NCBI RefSeq assembly: GCF_015775975.1
Contig: NZ_CP064056.1
Location: 1,178,001-1,242,000 of the forward strand
Reading direction: 5' to 3'
Length of the DNA: 64,000 nucleotides
Origin: Staphylococcus lloydii
Lineage (GTDB): Bacteria > Bacillota > Bacilli > Staphylococcales > Staphylococcaceae
Numbering within the stretch: the first letter of the stretch is position 1; each line of letters begins with the position of its first letter. This document shows, in pieces, positions 11,513-21,138 of this stretch. The translations under genes and the position numbers were made by a program. The notes below the pieces were generated by a model. It had not been told where the DNA came from and did no database searches. It was given only the letters and a program-made list of their open reading frames with translations.

Positions 11513-11560
11513 AAAAAAAACAACTCATTTTGTACTGACTAAATCAGTGCAATGAGTTGC
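11513..11560 (-). terminator. Rho-independent terminator of the permease gene (minus strand)
   Basis: CAACTCATT (11521-11529) pairs with AATGAGTTG (11551-11559), with a second inner helix. On the minus strand this is followed by eight Ts (11513-11520). It is the proper end of the minus-strand permease gene. The ~110 bp between this and the pyk terminator hold no ORF or RNA I recognise. Confidence 0.85.
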
Positions 11561-11606
11561 TTTTATGTTTGAACGATTATTGCTAACAGTTACATTAGTA
11601 AGTTAA

Positions 11607-12971
11607 TTATTTTTGAGTTCTGTTAATCGCATTTTTATATCTAAGATACATCAGGCCTAAAATAACAAGCCAGATTGGCGTTATATACACGGCTCTTCTA
11701 GTATCTACGTTAACAAATAATAAGCAGAATACTAAGAAGAAAAATACTAAGATAGCATAAGCCATATATTTACCACCAAATAATTTGTAGTTTGCATTTT
11801 TGTGTTTTTCCGGATTGCGCTTGTGATAATTAATATATGCAACTGTTATCAGCCCCCATACTACAAGGAACAATACCGTTGATAACGTTGTGACATAAGT
11901 AAACACTTGTGTTGCATTCGGAATAATATAGTTTAATAAAGCTGCGATTAATAATAAAAATGATGATGCGATAATCGCTATATGTGGTACACCATTTTTG
12001 TTTTTACTTTTGAACATAGGTGGTGCTTGATCTTGGTTAGATAAACCAAAAAGCATTCTACTATTTGAAAAGATACCACTGTTACAAGACGATGCTGCCG
12101 CAGTCAACACTACGAAGTTAATTAATCCAGCGGCAAATGGTATGCCGATGAGTGCAAATAATCTAACAAATGGGCTTTCTTCTGGATTTACTTGTGCCCA
12201 AGGAACGATAGACATAATCACTGCTAATGAACCGACATAGAAAATAATGATACGAATCGGTACGCTGTTGATAGCTCTTGGAATTGTTACTTTAGGATCC
12301 TTAGTTTCACCTGCTGTAACACCAATTAATTCGATACCAACAAATGAGAATAATGCCATTTGGAATGACATCATAAAGCCACTTACGCCTTTAGGGAAAA
12401 TACCATTATTATATAAATTAGTCAGTGATGCATGACCAAATTGTGTTTTGTAGGCCATAATAATCATAATTGCACCAACGACAATTAAAGCAATAATTGT
12501 GACGATTTTAATGATTGCGAACCAAAATTCTAATTCACCAAATAATTTGGCACTTAATAAATTGAATGACATTAAGATAAGTACGCAAAATAATGCGCTA
12601 ATCCAATTGGGTATTTGTGGGAACCAAAAACTTATGTATTTTGCAACGGCAGTAACTTCTGCCATACCAGTTATAATCCAACATAACCAATATGTCCAAC
12701 CAGTAACAAAACCTGCAAATGGGCCTATATATTCATTCGTTACATCTGCGAAAGATTTAAATCCTGTGTTGGAAACCAGAATTTCCCCTAAACCTCTCAT
12801 AAACATAAATAACATAAACCCTATAATAATATAGGTAAGTAAAATGGAAGGACCCGTTAATGCAATCGTTTGTCCTGCTCCCAAGAATAATCCAGTACCA
12901 ATTGCTCCCCCAATAGCAATTAGTTGAACATGACGATTACTAAGTTCTCTGTCTAATACTTGTTTTTTCAT
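11607..12971 (-). CDS. cycA: APC-family amino acid permease (CycA-type, D-Ala/D-Ser/Gly or Ala)
   Basis: A 454-residue inner-membrane symporter with about 12 hydrophobic helices and the APC signature near the N-terminus (IGGAIGTGLFLGAG). Sequence and position beside citZ match the staphylococcal gene annotated cycA, linked to alanine and D-cycloserine uptake in S. aureus; the exact substrate here is inferred. The start at 12971 has AAAGGAG eight bases upstream. It is transcribed away from citZ from a promoter at 13002-13030 and ends at a terminator at 11513-11560. Confidence 0.85.
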   Translation of the reverse strand: MKKQVLDRELSNRHVQLIAIGGAIGTGLFLGAGQTIALTGPSILLTYIIIGFMLFMFMRGLGEILVSNTGFKSFADVTNEYIGPFAGFVTGWTYWLCWIITGMAEVTAVAKYISFWFPQIPNWISALFCVLILMSFNLLSAKLFGELEFWFAIIKIVTIIALIVVGAIMIIMAYKTQFGHASLTNLYNNGIFPKGVSGFMMSFQMALFSFVGIELIGVTAGETKDPKVTIPRAINSVPIRIIIFYVGSLAVIMSIVPWAQVNPEESPFVRLFALIGIPFAAGLINFVVLTAAASSCNSGIFSNSRMLFGLSNQDQAPPMFKSKNKNGVPHIAIIASSFLLLIAALLNYIIPNATQVFTYVTTLSTVLFLVVWGLITVAYINYHKRNPEKHKNANYKLFGGKYMAYAILVFFFLVFCLLFVNVDTRRAVYITPIWLVILGLMYLRYKNAINRTQK

Positions 12972-13001
12972 CTACATTTCTCCTTTGTTTATCTAGTATT
13001 A

Positions 13002-13030
13002 ATTATGCAATCCAATTAAAGATTTTACAA
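13002..13030 (-). promoter_or_regulatory. Predicted promoter of the cycA-type permease
   Basis: On the minus strand TTGTAA (13030-13025) and CATAAT (13007-13002) are separated by exactly 17 bp, about 30 bp upstream of the start codon. Confidence 0.55.
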
Positions 13031-13207
13031 CTATTTTTAAAATTTAATATGTAATTTTACAGGTGTTAATTCATATTTAGTTATCATATACGATAATTAA
13101 ATTAAATTCTTAGATAAATTGAAGTAATAGCTTATAAATATTAGAATGTAGATATAGCAAACAATGTATTTGTGAATGATTTAAAGCACTATTTAAGTTT
13201 AATAAAT

Positions 13208-13228
13208 TTCTTATGAGGATAATAAGAA
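13208..13228. promoter_or_regulatory. 21-bp inverted repeat upstream of the citZ promoter
   Basis: TTCTTAT (13208-13214) and ATAAGAA (13222-13228) form a perfect 7-bp inverted repeat around a 7-bp spacer, 16 bp upstream of the predicted citZ -35. Size and place fit a LysR-type operator such as one for CcpC, though the B. subtilis CcpC dyad is written ATAA-N7-TTAT, the opposite arm order. The regulator is unknown. The rest of the 348-bp citZ-permease gap is AT-rich, with only the two divergent promoters recognised. Confidence 0.4.
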
Positions 13229-13243
13229 TTATGGCTTTATATA

Positions 13244-13272
13244 TTCACAAATCATCTCTGATTGGATATAAT
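13244..13272 (+). promoter_or_regulatory. Predicted sigma-A promoter of citZ-icd
   Basis: TTCACA (13244-13249), a 17-bp spacer and a perfect TATAAT (13267-13272) put the transcript start about 40 bases before the citZ ATG. Confidence 0.75.
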
Positions 13273-13319
13273 AGTTTTTGTAAGCCATTTCATAACGAAA
13301 TAGAAAAGGGGAATTAAAT

Positions 13320-14438
13320 ATGGCAAACGTACAAAAAGGCTTAGAAGGGGTTCTAGCTGCCGAAACTAAAGTTAGTTCAATCATCGACAGTCAATTAACA
13401 TATGCGGGCTATGACATAGATGATTTAGCGAATAATGCTGAATTTGAAGAAATTATCTTTTTATTATGGCATTATAGATTACCAAACGCTGAAGAACTTA
13501 AAACTTTAAAAGAAAAACTATTAAGTTATATGGAGTTAAATCCTAGAGTGTACAGTCACTTCAAGGAATATGCGACAGATAATGTACACCCTATGACTGC
13601 TTTAAGAACTTCAGTATCTTACATTGCTCACTTTGATTCTAAAGCTGAAACTGAAGATGATGCAGAAACGTTAGAACGAGGCATTCGTATTCAAGCGAAG
13701 ATTGCTTCATTAGTAACTGCTTTTGCACGCGTAAGAGAAGGTAAAGATCCAGTTAAACCTAATAAAGACTTAAATTATGCAGGAAACTTCTTGTATATGT
13801 TAAGAGGTGAATTACCTACTGATATCGAAGTTGAAGCATTTAACAAAGCGTTAGTATTACATGCTGACCACGAATTTAATGCATCTACATTTACAGCAAG
13901 ATGTGCTGTGTCATCATTATCTGATATGTATTCAGGTATTGTGGCTGCAGTCGGTTCATTAAAAGGACCATTACACGGCGGGGCAAATGAACGTGTAATG
14001 AGCATGTTAGCTGAAGTTAAATCAGAAGATGAAGTTGATGAATATATCGATAACAAAATTAAAAACAAAGAAAAAATCATGGGCTTCGGACACCGTGTAT
14101 ATAAAGATGGTGACCCAAGAGCGAAGTTCTTAAAAGAAATGAGCAGAAAAATCACTAATGAAACTGGGCAAAGTCAATTATTTGATATTTCTGTGAAAAT
14201 TGCAGACAAAATGAAAAAAGAAAAAGGTTTAATTGCAAATGTAGACTTTTATAGTGCTACTGTATATCACAGCCTTAATATTGAACATGATTTATTCACA
14301 CCAATTTTTGCTGTAAGTAGAACTTCAGGTTGGATTGCACATATTCTTGAACAATATGAAGATAATAGAATCATGCGTCCAAGAGCTCATTATGTGGGCG
14401 AAGTTAACAGAACTTATGTACCAATTGAAGAAAGATAA
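13320..14438 (+). CDS. citZ: Citrate synthase
   Basis: A 372-residue type-II-like citrate synthase that condenses oxaloacetate and acetyl-CoA. Catalytic regions are visible: the His in GPLHGGANE, the His in GFGHRVYKDGDPR, and the Asp in the segment around NVDFYSATVYH. Length fits the small Gram-positive dimeric form. The ATG follows AAAGGGGA. It leads the citZ-icd operon, with icd 42 bp downstream; as usual in staphylococci mdh is not part of it, and phoPR follows. Confidence 0.97.
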   Translation: MANVQKGLEGVLAAETKVSSIIDSQLTYAGYDIDDLANNAEFEEIIFLLWHYRLPNAEELKTLKEKLLSYMELNPRVYSHFKEYATDNVHPMTALRTSVSYIAHFDSKAETEDDAETLERGIRIQAKIASLVTAFARVREGKDPVKPNKDLNYAGNFLYMLRGELPTDIEVEAFNKALVLHADHEFNASTFTARCAVSSLSDMYSGIVAAVGSLKGPLHGGANERVMSMLAEVKSEDEVDEYIDNKIKNKEKIMGFGHRVYKDGDPRAKFLKEMSRKITNETGQSQLFDISVKIADKMKKEKGLIANVDFYSATVYHSLNIEHDLFTPIFAVSRTSGWIAHILEQYEDNRIMRPRAHYVGEVNRTYVPIEER

Positions 14439-14480
14439 TAAATATTTATTATAGACAAAAATATTCGGAGGTTTTTTGAG

Positions 14481-15749
14481 ATGGCAGTAAATAAAATTGT
14501 AAAAAGCAACGACGGTTTATCAGTACCAAACGAACCAACAATTCCATATATTATTGGTGACGGAATTGGCCCAGATATCTGGAAAGCAGCAAGCAGAGTT
14601 ATCGATGCTGCCGTAGAAAAAGCTTATAACGGCGAAAAGAAAATTGACTGGAAAGAAGTATTAGCTGGTCAAAAAGCTTACGATGAAACTGGCGAATGGT
14701 TGCCTAAAGAAACATTAGAAGCAATTGATGAATATTTAATTGCGATTAAAGGACCTTTAACTACACCAATCGGTGGCGGTATTCGTTCATTAAACGTAGC
14801 TTTACGTCAAGAATTAGACTTATTCACTTGTTTAAGACCAGTTCGTTGGTTCAAAGGTGTTCCTTCACCTGTTAAAAGACCAGAAGAAACTGACATGGTT
14901 ATTTTCCGTGAAAATACTGAAGATATTTATGCTGGTATTGAATTTAAAGAAGGTTCATCAGAAGTGAAAAAAGTAGTTGATTTCTTACAAAACGAAATGG
15001 GCGCTAAAAACATTCGCTTCCCAGAAACTTCAGGTATCGGTATTAAACCAGTATCTAAAGAAGGTACTGAACGTTTAGTACGTGCAGCTATCCAATATGC
15101 GTTAGATAACAACCGTAAGTCTGTTACTTTAGTACACAAAGGTAATATCATGAAATTTACTGAAGGTGCATTCAAACAATGGGGTTATGATGTTGCTCAT
15201 AATGAATTTGCTGACAAAGTATTTACTTGGCAACAATATGATCAAATTGTTGAAGAACAAGGTAAAGACGAAGCTAACGCTGCTCAAGAAAAAGCTGAAA
15301 AAGAAGGCAAAATTATCATTAAAGACTCAATTGCTGATATCTTCTTACAACAAATTCTTACTCGTCCAGCAGATCACGACGTAGTTGCTACAATGAACTT
15401 AAACGGTGACTATGTATCAGATGCATTAGCTGCACAAGTTGGTGGTATTGGTATCGCTCCAGGAGCTAACATTAACTATGAAAGTGGACATGCAATTTTC
15501 GAAGCTACTCATGGTACTGCGCCTAAATATGCTGACCAAGACAAAGTAAACCCATCTTCTGAAATCTTAAGTGCTGTATTAATGTTAGAACACTTAGGTT
15601 GGCAAGAAGCAGCTGATAAAATTACAGATTCAATCGAAAAAACAATCGCGTCCAAAGTTGTTACTTACGACTTTGCACGTTTAATGGACGGTGCAGAAGA
15701 AGTTTCAACTTCACAATTCGCAGATGAATTAATTAAAAACTTAAGCTAA
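14481..15749 (+). CDS. icd: NADP-dependent isocitrate dehydrogenase
   Basis: A 422-residue enzyme (citC in B. subtilis) that oxidises isocitrate to 2-oxoglutarate with NADPH formation. It shows the nucleotide-proximal [10 protein letters not shown] motif near the N-terminus, the substrate-binding [13 protein letters not shown] stretch with its conserved Arg residues, and the NADP-site sequence around [10 protein letters not shown]. Start has CGGAGG upstream. It is translated from the citZ transcript and ends at a clear hairpin terminator. Confidence 0.97.
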   Translation: MAVNKIVKSNDGLSVPNEPTIPYIIGDGIGPDIWKAASRVIDAAVEKAYNGEKKIDWKEVLAGQKAYDETGEWLPKETLEAIDEYLIAIKGPLTTPIGGGIRSLNVALRQELDLFTCLRPVRWFKGVPSPVKRPEETDMVIFRENTEDIYAGIEFKEGSSEVKKVVDFLQNEMGAKNIRFPETSGIGIKPVSKEGTERLVRAAIQYALDNNRKSVTLVHKGNIMKFTEGAFKQWGYDVAHNEFADKVFTWQQYDQIVEEQGKDEANAAQEKAEKEGKIIIKDSIADIFLQQILTRPADHDVVATMNLNGDYVSDALAAQVGGIGIAPGANINYESGHAIFEATHGTAPKYADQDKVNPSSEILSAVLMLEHLGWQEAADKITDSIEKTIASKVVTYDFARLMDGAEEVSTSQFADELIKNLS

Positions 15750-15794
15750 TAATTGTTTAAGTGAAATAAAAGACTAGAAATAGTTTGTTTTGTG

Positions 15795-15837
15795 ATAAGC
15801 ACTCCTTGATGATTCAATGGGTGCTTATTTTTATTTT
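15795..15837 (+). terminator. Rho-independent terminator of citZ-icd
   Basis: ATAAGCACTCCTTGA (15795-15809) pairs with TCAATGGGTGCTTAT (15814-15828) with minor wobble or mismatch in the middle, followed by TTTTATTTT. Confidence 0.9.
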
Positions 15838-15908
15838 ACAAACTTTTATATTATAAAAATTAAGAAAATGTTAAGATTATGTAAATGAATGTCAATTGTA
15901 TTATTTTT

Positions 15909-15928
15909 TTGACAATTTACGTTATAAT
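15909..15928 (+). promoter_or_regulatory. Possible phoPR promoter region
   Basis: A perfect TATAAT (15923-15928) lies 32 bp before the phoP start. The only good -35 (TTGACA, 15909-15914) is just 8 bp away, too close to be its partner, so the promoter would need an activator or the -10 acts alone. PhoP autoregulation is known in relatives; I could not identify convincing Pho boxes. Confidence 0.3.
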
Positions 15929-15959
15929 TACGATGTAAATATATTATTGGAGGTACGTT

Positions 15960-16670
15960 ATGTCTCAAACAGTACTTGTAGTTGATGACGAACAATCAAT
16001 TGTAACATTGCTTAAATATAATTTAGAACAAGCTGGTTACAATATAGAGGTAGCCTATGATGGCGAAGAAGCATTGGCGAAAGTTGATGCAGTTAAACCG
16101 GAAGTAATTGTATTAGATGTTATGTTACCTAAAAAAGACGGTATTGAAGTGTGTAAGCAAATTCGTGCAGATAAAAATTTAGTGCCGATTTTAATGTTGA
16201 CTGCGAAAGATGATGAATTTGATCGCGTATTGGGCTTAGAATTAGGCGCAGATGATTATATGACGAAACCATTTTCACCGAGAGAAGTTGTTGCACGTGT
16301 TAAAGCAATATTAAGACGATCTGCAATGTTAACAGAGTTAAATGAAAATGCAGATAGTTCTGAGGACATTCATATTGGGTCTATTAAAATAAAACCTGAC
16401 TTTTTTGAAGTTTACCGTAATGGAGAATTGTTAGAATTAACACCTAAAGAATTTGAGTTATTATTATATTTAATAGACAGACAAGGCAGAGTAATTACAC
16501 GTGAACACATGTTGAATTCTGTGTGGAATTATGAATTTGCTGGTGATTCTCGAATTGTTGATGTACATATAAGTCATTTAAGAGATAAATTAGAAGACAA
16601 TCCCAAACAGCCTAAATTGATTAAAACTGTGCGTGGATTAGGTTACAAGTTAGAGAGACCTAAAAATTAA
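15960..16670 (+). CDS. phoP: Response regulator PhoP (OmpR family)
   Basis: A 236-residue two-component regulator of the phosphate-starvation response. The receiver has the acidic pair D9-D10, phospho-acceptor D53 in VLDVMLP and the conserved Lys in MTKPF. The C-terminal OmpR-type winged helix (about 130-230) contains TPKEFELLLYL and the recognition segment around DVHISHLRDKL. GGAGG lies upstream. Its stop overlaps the phoR start by one base (TAATG), implying coupling. Assignment to PhoP rather than WalR rests on the partner sensor's architecture and position downstream of icd. Confidence 0.92.
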   Translation: MSQTVLVVDDEQSIVTLLKYNLEQAGYNIEVAYDGEEALAKVDAVKPEVIVLDVMLPKKDGIEVCKQIRADKNLVPILMLTAKDDEFDRVLGLELGADDYMTKPFSPREVVARVKAILRRSAMLTELNENADSSEDIHIGSIKIKPDFFEVYRNGELLELTPKEFELLLYLIDRQGRVITREHMLNSVWNYEFAGDSRIVDVHISHLRDKLEDNPKQPKLIKTVRGLGYKLERPKN

Positions 16671-18367
16671 TGTTGAAATTTCATCAACGTTTATTAATAA
16701 TTTTATGTACGATAACAATAGTGAGTTTTCTTGCCTTAGGGTTTATTGTTACACACGTGATTTATACTACAGTAGTGCAAAATCAACAGCAACTACTCGA
16801 ACATAAAACAACGCATTTTGTGAGTTTGTTAAATCAAAATAAGCAAAATGAACTAACTAAATTAATGAAAAATGAGCAACTATCGATAGAAATCAAAGAT
16901 GATGATAAAAAAACATATTCTCAAACGACAAAGGTCCCAATAAATTCTTCTATCTTAAAAATGACGACTGATACGTCATTACGCTATGATAAATATAAAG
17001 GCCAACATCGTTATACTTATGAAACGTCTAAGAGTAATTACACGATACTTATTAGTGGCGTTAACAATAATCTACATGATTTACAAATGAAAATTTGGTA
17101 CTATTTGTTATTAACAATTATTGTAGTCTTGTTAGTCATGTTTTTAGTAGTTAGAATGATTAACCGTACATATATTATGCCAATAAAAGAAGTAACATAT
17201 GCAACACAATTACTTGCAGAAGGATATTACCATGTTAGAGTTCCAGAGAGTAATGTTAAAGAAACAAGGGAATTATTTGTTACTACAAATGAATTAGCAA
17301 GAAGATTACAAAAATTAAATAATCAACAAAAGTTACAATCTAATCGTTTAAAAACAACTTTGGAAAATATCCCAAGTTCAATTTTAATGATTGATAAGTA
17401 TGGTGAAATTGTAATAGCTAATAGAACTTATTACGAAGTATTCACACCTGATATAGAGATAGAGCATCATAGTTATACAGAAATATTAGACGATGACGTT
17501 CAACCATTAATTACGGACGCTTTTAAAATGGAAAAGGCACTTTATCAGCAGTTGAAATTAAACGTGAGTCAAGTACATGAAAAATATTTTGATACAGCAT
17601 GTGTCCCGATTCTATCGAAGTCTAAAAAGAATTTATACGGCATGGTTATCGTATTGCACGATATAACAAATCTTAAAAAATTAGAAAATTTACGACGAGA
17701 ATTTGTTGCTAACGTGTCTCACGAGCTAAAAACACCAATAACATCTATCAAAGGTTTTGCTGAAACATTGCTAGATGGTGCAAAAGACGATCCACAGTCA
17801 TTAAATGCCTTTTTAGATATTATTTTAAAAGAATCTGAACGTATTGAATCGCTTGTTTTTGATCTATTAGATTTATCTCATGTTGAACAACAGACTGAAA
17901 TTGAAACGACGAGACTTAACTTTGCTGAGGTGGTGCAAAGTAATATCGATAGTTTACAAACGATTGCAGAAAGTAAATCAATTTCTATAAACGCAAGTCT
18001 TGATTCAAATGTTTATATTGAAGCAAATAAAGATAAAGTTTCACAAGTTGTTATTAACTTGGTTTCTAACGCGATTAATTATTCGCCGGAAAACAGTGAA
18101 ATTATTGTTAAAGTGTATGAAGAAAATCAAAAATCGATCTTAGTCGTAAAAGACTTTGGTATTGGTATAAAAGAAGAAGACCAACAGCATATCTTTGAAC
18201 GATTTTATAGAGTTGATAAAGCTAGAAGTAGAGATTCTGGTGGTACAGGTCTAGGTTTATCTATAGCGAAACATATAATCGAAGCGCATAAAGGGCGTAT
18301 TAGCGTTTCGTCAAAACCTAACGAAGGGTCAACATTCAAAGTTATATTTTTTGATGATACTTTATAA
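16670..18367 (+). CDS. phoR: Sensor histidine kinase PhoR
   Basis: A 565-residue membrane kinase. TM1 is near residues 8-30, an extracytoplasmic sensor of about 110 residues follows, and TM2 is near 142-162. HAMP, PAS (about 235-340) and HisKA come next, with the phosphorylated His351 in NVSHELKTP. The ATPase domain shows the N box VINLVSNAINYS, G1 DFGIGI and G2 GTGLGL. PAS plus a medium-sized outer loop fits PhoR/ResE-type kinases. It is coupled to phoP by a 1-nt overlap and ends at a hairpin terminator before polA. Confidence 0.92.
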   Translation: MLKFHQRLLIILCTITIVSFLALGFIVTHVIYTTVVQNQQQLLEHKTTHFVSLLNQNKQNELTKLMKNEQLSIEIKDDDKKTYSQTTKVPINSSILKMTTDTSLRYDKYKGQHRYTYETSKSNYTILISGVNNNLHDLQMKIWYYLLLTIIVVLLVMFLVVRMINRTYIMPIKEVTYATQLLAEGYYHVRVPESNVKETRELFVTTNELARRLQKLNNQQKLQSNRLKTTLENIPSSILMIDKYGEIVIANRTYYEVFTPDIEIEHHSYTEILDDDVQPLITDAFKMEKALYQQLKLNVSQVHEKYFDTACVPILSKSKKNLYGMVIVLHDITNLKKLENLRREFVANVSHELKTPITSIKGFAETLLDGAKDDPQSLNAFLDIILKESERIESLVFDLLDLSHVEQQTEIETTRLNFAEVVQSNIDSLQTIAESKSISINASLDSNVYIEANKDKVSQVVINLVSNAINYSPENSEIIVKVYEENQKSILVVKDFGIGIKEEDQQHIFERFYRVDKARSRDSGGTGLGLSIAKHIIEAHKGRISVSSKPNEGSTFKVIFFDDTL

Positions 18368-18371
18368 CAAA

Positions 18372-18407
18372 GTTCCTACAATTTATTGTAATTGTAGGAG
18401 CTTTTTT
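18372..18407 (+). terminator. Rho-independent terminator of phoPR
   Basis: The 11-bp stem 18372-18382/18391-18401 (core CCTACAAT/ATTGTAGG) is followed by six Ts. Confidence 0.92.
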
Positions 18408-18492
18408 GGTTACTAAATTTAGCGTAAAAAGTACGGTATAATGATAGATTATGATAAAATAATAACTAAATTAGTTCTGGAGGTTAATTAAA

Positions 18493-21123
18493 GTGAATAA
18501 ATTAATTTTAATAGATGGTAATAGTTTAAGCTTTAGAGCATTTTATGCTTTACCGTTATTGCAAAACAAGGCAGGCATCCACACAAATGCGGTATATGGT
18601 TTTGCGATGTTATTAGAAAAAATAATTAAAGAAGAACAACCTACGAACTTTTTAGTAGCATTTGACGCGGGTAAAACAACTTTTCGACATGACACTTATA
18701 GTGAATATAAAGGTGGCCGTCAAAAGACGCCTCCAGAATTAAGTGAACAATTACCATACGTCCGTCAATTATTAGATGCATATGGCATTAAAAGATATGA
18801 ATTAGATAATTATGAAGCCGATGATATTATAGGTACGCTTAGTAAAGAAGCGCATTCAGCAGGGTATGAAACAATTATTGTTACAGGTGACCGTGACTTA
18901 ACACAGTTAGCTAGTGATAATGTGACGATATACTATACTAAAAAAGGTGTTACAGATGTAGATCATTACACGCCTGAATTTATTGCGGAAAAATATAATG
19001 GACTAACGCCAGATCAAATTATTGATATGAAAGGTTTAATGGGTGACGCTTCCGATAATATTCCTGGTGTAGCTGGCGTTGGGGAAAAAACAGCCATTAA
19101 ATTGTTAAATCAATTTCAAACTGTAGAAAGTGTTTATGACAACATCGATAGCGTTTCTGGTAAAAAGTTAAAAGAAAAACTGGAAAATAGTAAAGACGAT
19201 GCATTAATGAGTAAACAGCTTGCCACTATAAACCGTGAGAGTCCGATAGCAGTGTCATTAAAAGATACTGAAATGCCAACAAATAATGATGAAACAGAAA
19301 AAATTGAATTATTTAAAAAACTAGAATTCAAACAACTATTAGAACAATTAAATGTGGACGGCACGAGTGAGAGTGATGAAGCGCTAGAATTAACTGTGGA
19401 ACAAGATTTTGCAAATATAGATTTTGCTAATTTACAACAAGCGACAATACATTTTGAATTAGAAGATACGAATTATTTAAAAGATCAAATTTTAAAATTC
19501 GGGCTTTTTGATGGTACGCATCACGTCGTTATTGATGCTCAAAACATAAATGACTATAAAGAACTAGTACAATGGCTAGAAAGTAGCGATTCGCAAAAGG
19601 TTGTTTATGATGCTAAAAAAACGTATGTGGTAGCGCATAGGTTGAATATTGATATTAATGAAATAGTTTTCGATGCTATGTTAGCGAGTTATATTATAGA
19701 TCCATCAAGAACTATCGATGATGTACACTCTGTTGTTAGTTATTATGGACAAACATATTTAAAAACTAATGTAAGTGTATTTGGAAAAGGGAAAAAGCGC
19801 CAAATACCAGAAGATGAAGTTTTAAATGACTACGTTGCTAATATTGTACATGCCATTCACAATGCGACAGCTAAAATGGAAACACAATTGGAAGAATATA
19901 ACCAAGTTGAGCTCTTAAAAGACTTGGAATTACCATTAGCTAAAATTTTAAGCAAGATGGAAGAAACTGGTATTTATACCGAAGCTAGCGAATTAAAAGA
20001 AATGGAAATTGAAATACAAAACAAACTAGATAAATTAGTTGCAAATATATATGACTCAGCTGGAGAGGAATTTAATATTAATTCTCCAAAACAATTAGGT
20101 GTTGTATTATTCGAAACATTAAAACTACCTGTTATTAAAAAGACAAAGACTGGTTATTCTACTGCTGTTGATGTGCTAGAACAATTACAAGGTGAACATC
20201 CAATAATTGATTATATACTAGAGTATCGTCAATTATCTAAATTACAATCAACTTATGTTGAAGGTCTTCAAAAAGTAATTAGTGATGATAATAGAATACA
20301 CTCAAGGTTTAATCAAACTTTAGCACAGACAGGTAGATTATCGTCAGTAGATCCAAATCTACAAAATATTCCAGTACGACTTGAAGAAGGTCGTAAAATT
20401 AGAAAAGCGTTTAAATCTTCTGATGAAGATACCGTTATCTTTTCGGCCGATTATTCACAAATTGAATTACGTGTATTGGCGCATATCACACAAGACGAAA
20501 GTATGATACAAGCATTCAAAAATAATGAAGATATTCATACTGCAACGGCAGTTAAAGTGTTTGGTGTGAGTGCTGACGAAGTCGATAGTTTAATGCGTAG
20601 ACAAGCAAAAGCTGTAAACTTTGGGATTGTTTATGGGATTAGCGACTATGGTTTAAGTCAAAACTTAGGTATAACGCGTAAACAAGCTAAACAATTTATC
20701 GATGATTATTTAGATAGCTTTCCTGGCGTGAAACAATATATGACAGATATTGTTAAAGATGCAAAAGCGCAAGGATTTGTTGAAACACTTATGCATCGCC
20801 GTCGTTATATCCCAGATATCACGAGTCGTAATTTTAATTTACGTAGTTTTGCCGAACGTACTGCTATGAATACACCTATTCAAGGTAGTGCAGCTGATAT
20901 TATTAAGCTAGCGATGGTAAATTTTGATAATGCTGTTAAAAATGAATCGTTCAATGTAAAATTATTGCTTCAAGTACACGATGAATTAATATTCGAAGTA
21001 CCAAAAGGCGAAGTAGCTGATTTTAGTAAATTTATAGAAAATATTATGGATAACGCATTACCATTAGACGTGCCACTATTAGTTGAATGTAACTATGGTG
21101 ATACATGGTACGATGCGAAATAA
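18493..21123 (+). CDS. polA: DNA polymerase I
   Basis: An 876-residue family A polymerase for Okazaki fragment processing and excision repair. The 5' nuclease domain (about 1-290) keeps its acidic metal sites (IDGNSLSFRA, EADDI, TGDRDL). The middle domain (about 300-470) lacks the DxE exo I motif; the equivalent stretch reads HFELED, so proofreading is probably absent as in Bst polymerase. The polymerase domain has motif A DYSQIELRVLAH, motif B RRQAKAVNFGIVYG and motif C LQVHDELIFE. GTG start at 18493 with CTGGAGGT upstream. It leads a polA-mutM-coaE operon; a TATAAT at 18437-18442 may be its -10. Confidence 0.97.
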   Translation: MNKLILIDGNSLSFRAFYALPLLQNKAGIHTNAVYGFAMLLEKIIKEEQPTNFLVAFDAGKTTFRHDTYSEYKGGRQKTPPELSEQLPYVRQLLDAYGIKRYELDNYEADDIIGTLSKEAHSAGYETIIVTGDRDLTQLASDNVTIYYTKKGVTDVDHYTPEFIAEKYNGLTPDQIIDMKGLMGDASDNIPGVAGVGEKTAIKLLNQFQTVESVYDNIDSVSGKKLKEKLENSKDDALMSKQLATINRESPIAVSLKDTEMPTNNDETEKIELFKKLEFKQLLEQLNVDGTSESDEALELTVEQDFANIDFANLQQATIHFELEDTNYLKDQILKFGLFDGTHHVVIDAQNINDYKELVQWLESSDSQKVVYDAKKTYVVAHRLNIDINEIVFDAMLASYIIDPSRTIDDVHSVVSYYGQTYLKTNVSVFGKGKKRQIPEDEVLNDYVANIVHAIHNATAKMETQLEEYNQVELLKDLELPLAKILSKMEETGIYTEASELKEMEIEIQNKLDKLVANIYDSAGEEFNINSPKQLGVVLFETLKLPVIKKTKTGYSTAVDVLEQLQGEHPIIDYILEYRQLSKLQSTYVEGLQKVISDDNRIHSRFNQTLAQTGRLSSVDPNLQNIPVRLEEGRKIRKAFKSSDEDTVIFSADYSQIELRVLAHITQDESMIQAFKNNEDIHTATAVKVFGVSADEVDSLMRRQAKAVNFGIVYGISDYGLSQNLGITRKQAKQFIDDYLDSFPGVKQYMTDIVKDAKAQGFVETLMHRRRYIPDITSRNFNLRSFAERTAMNTPIQGSAADIIKLAMVNFDNAVKNESFNVKLLLQVHDELIFEVPKGEVADFSKFIENIMDNALPLDVPLLVECNYGDTWYDAK

Positions 21124-21138
21124 GAAAGTTGGATTATC

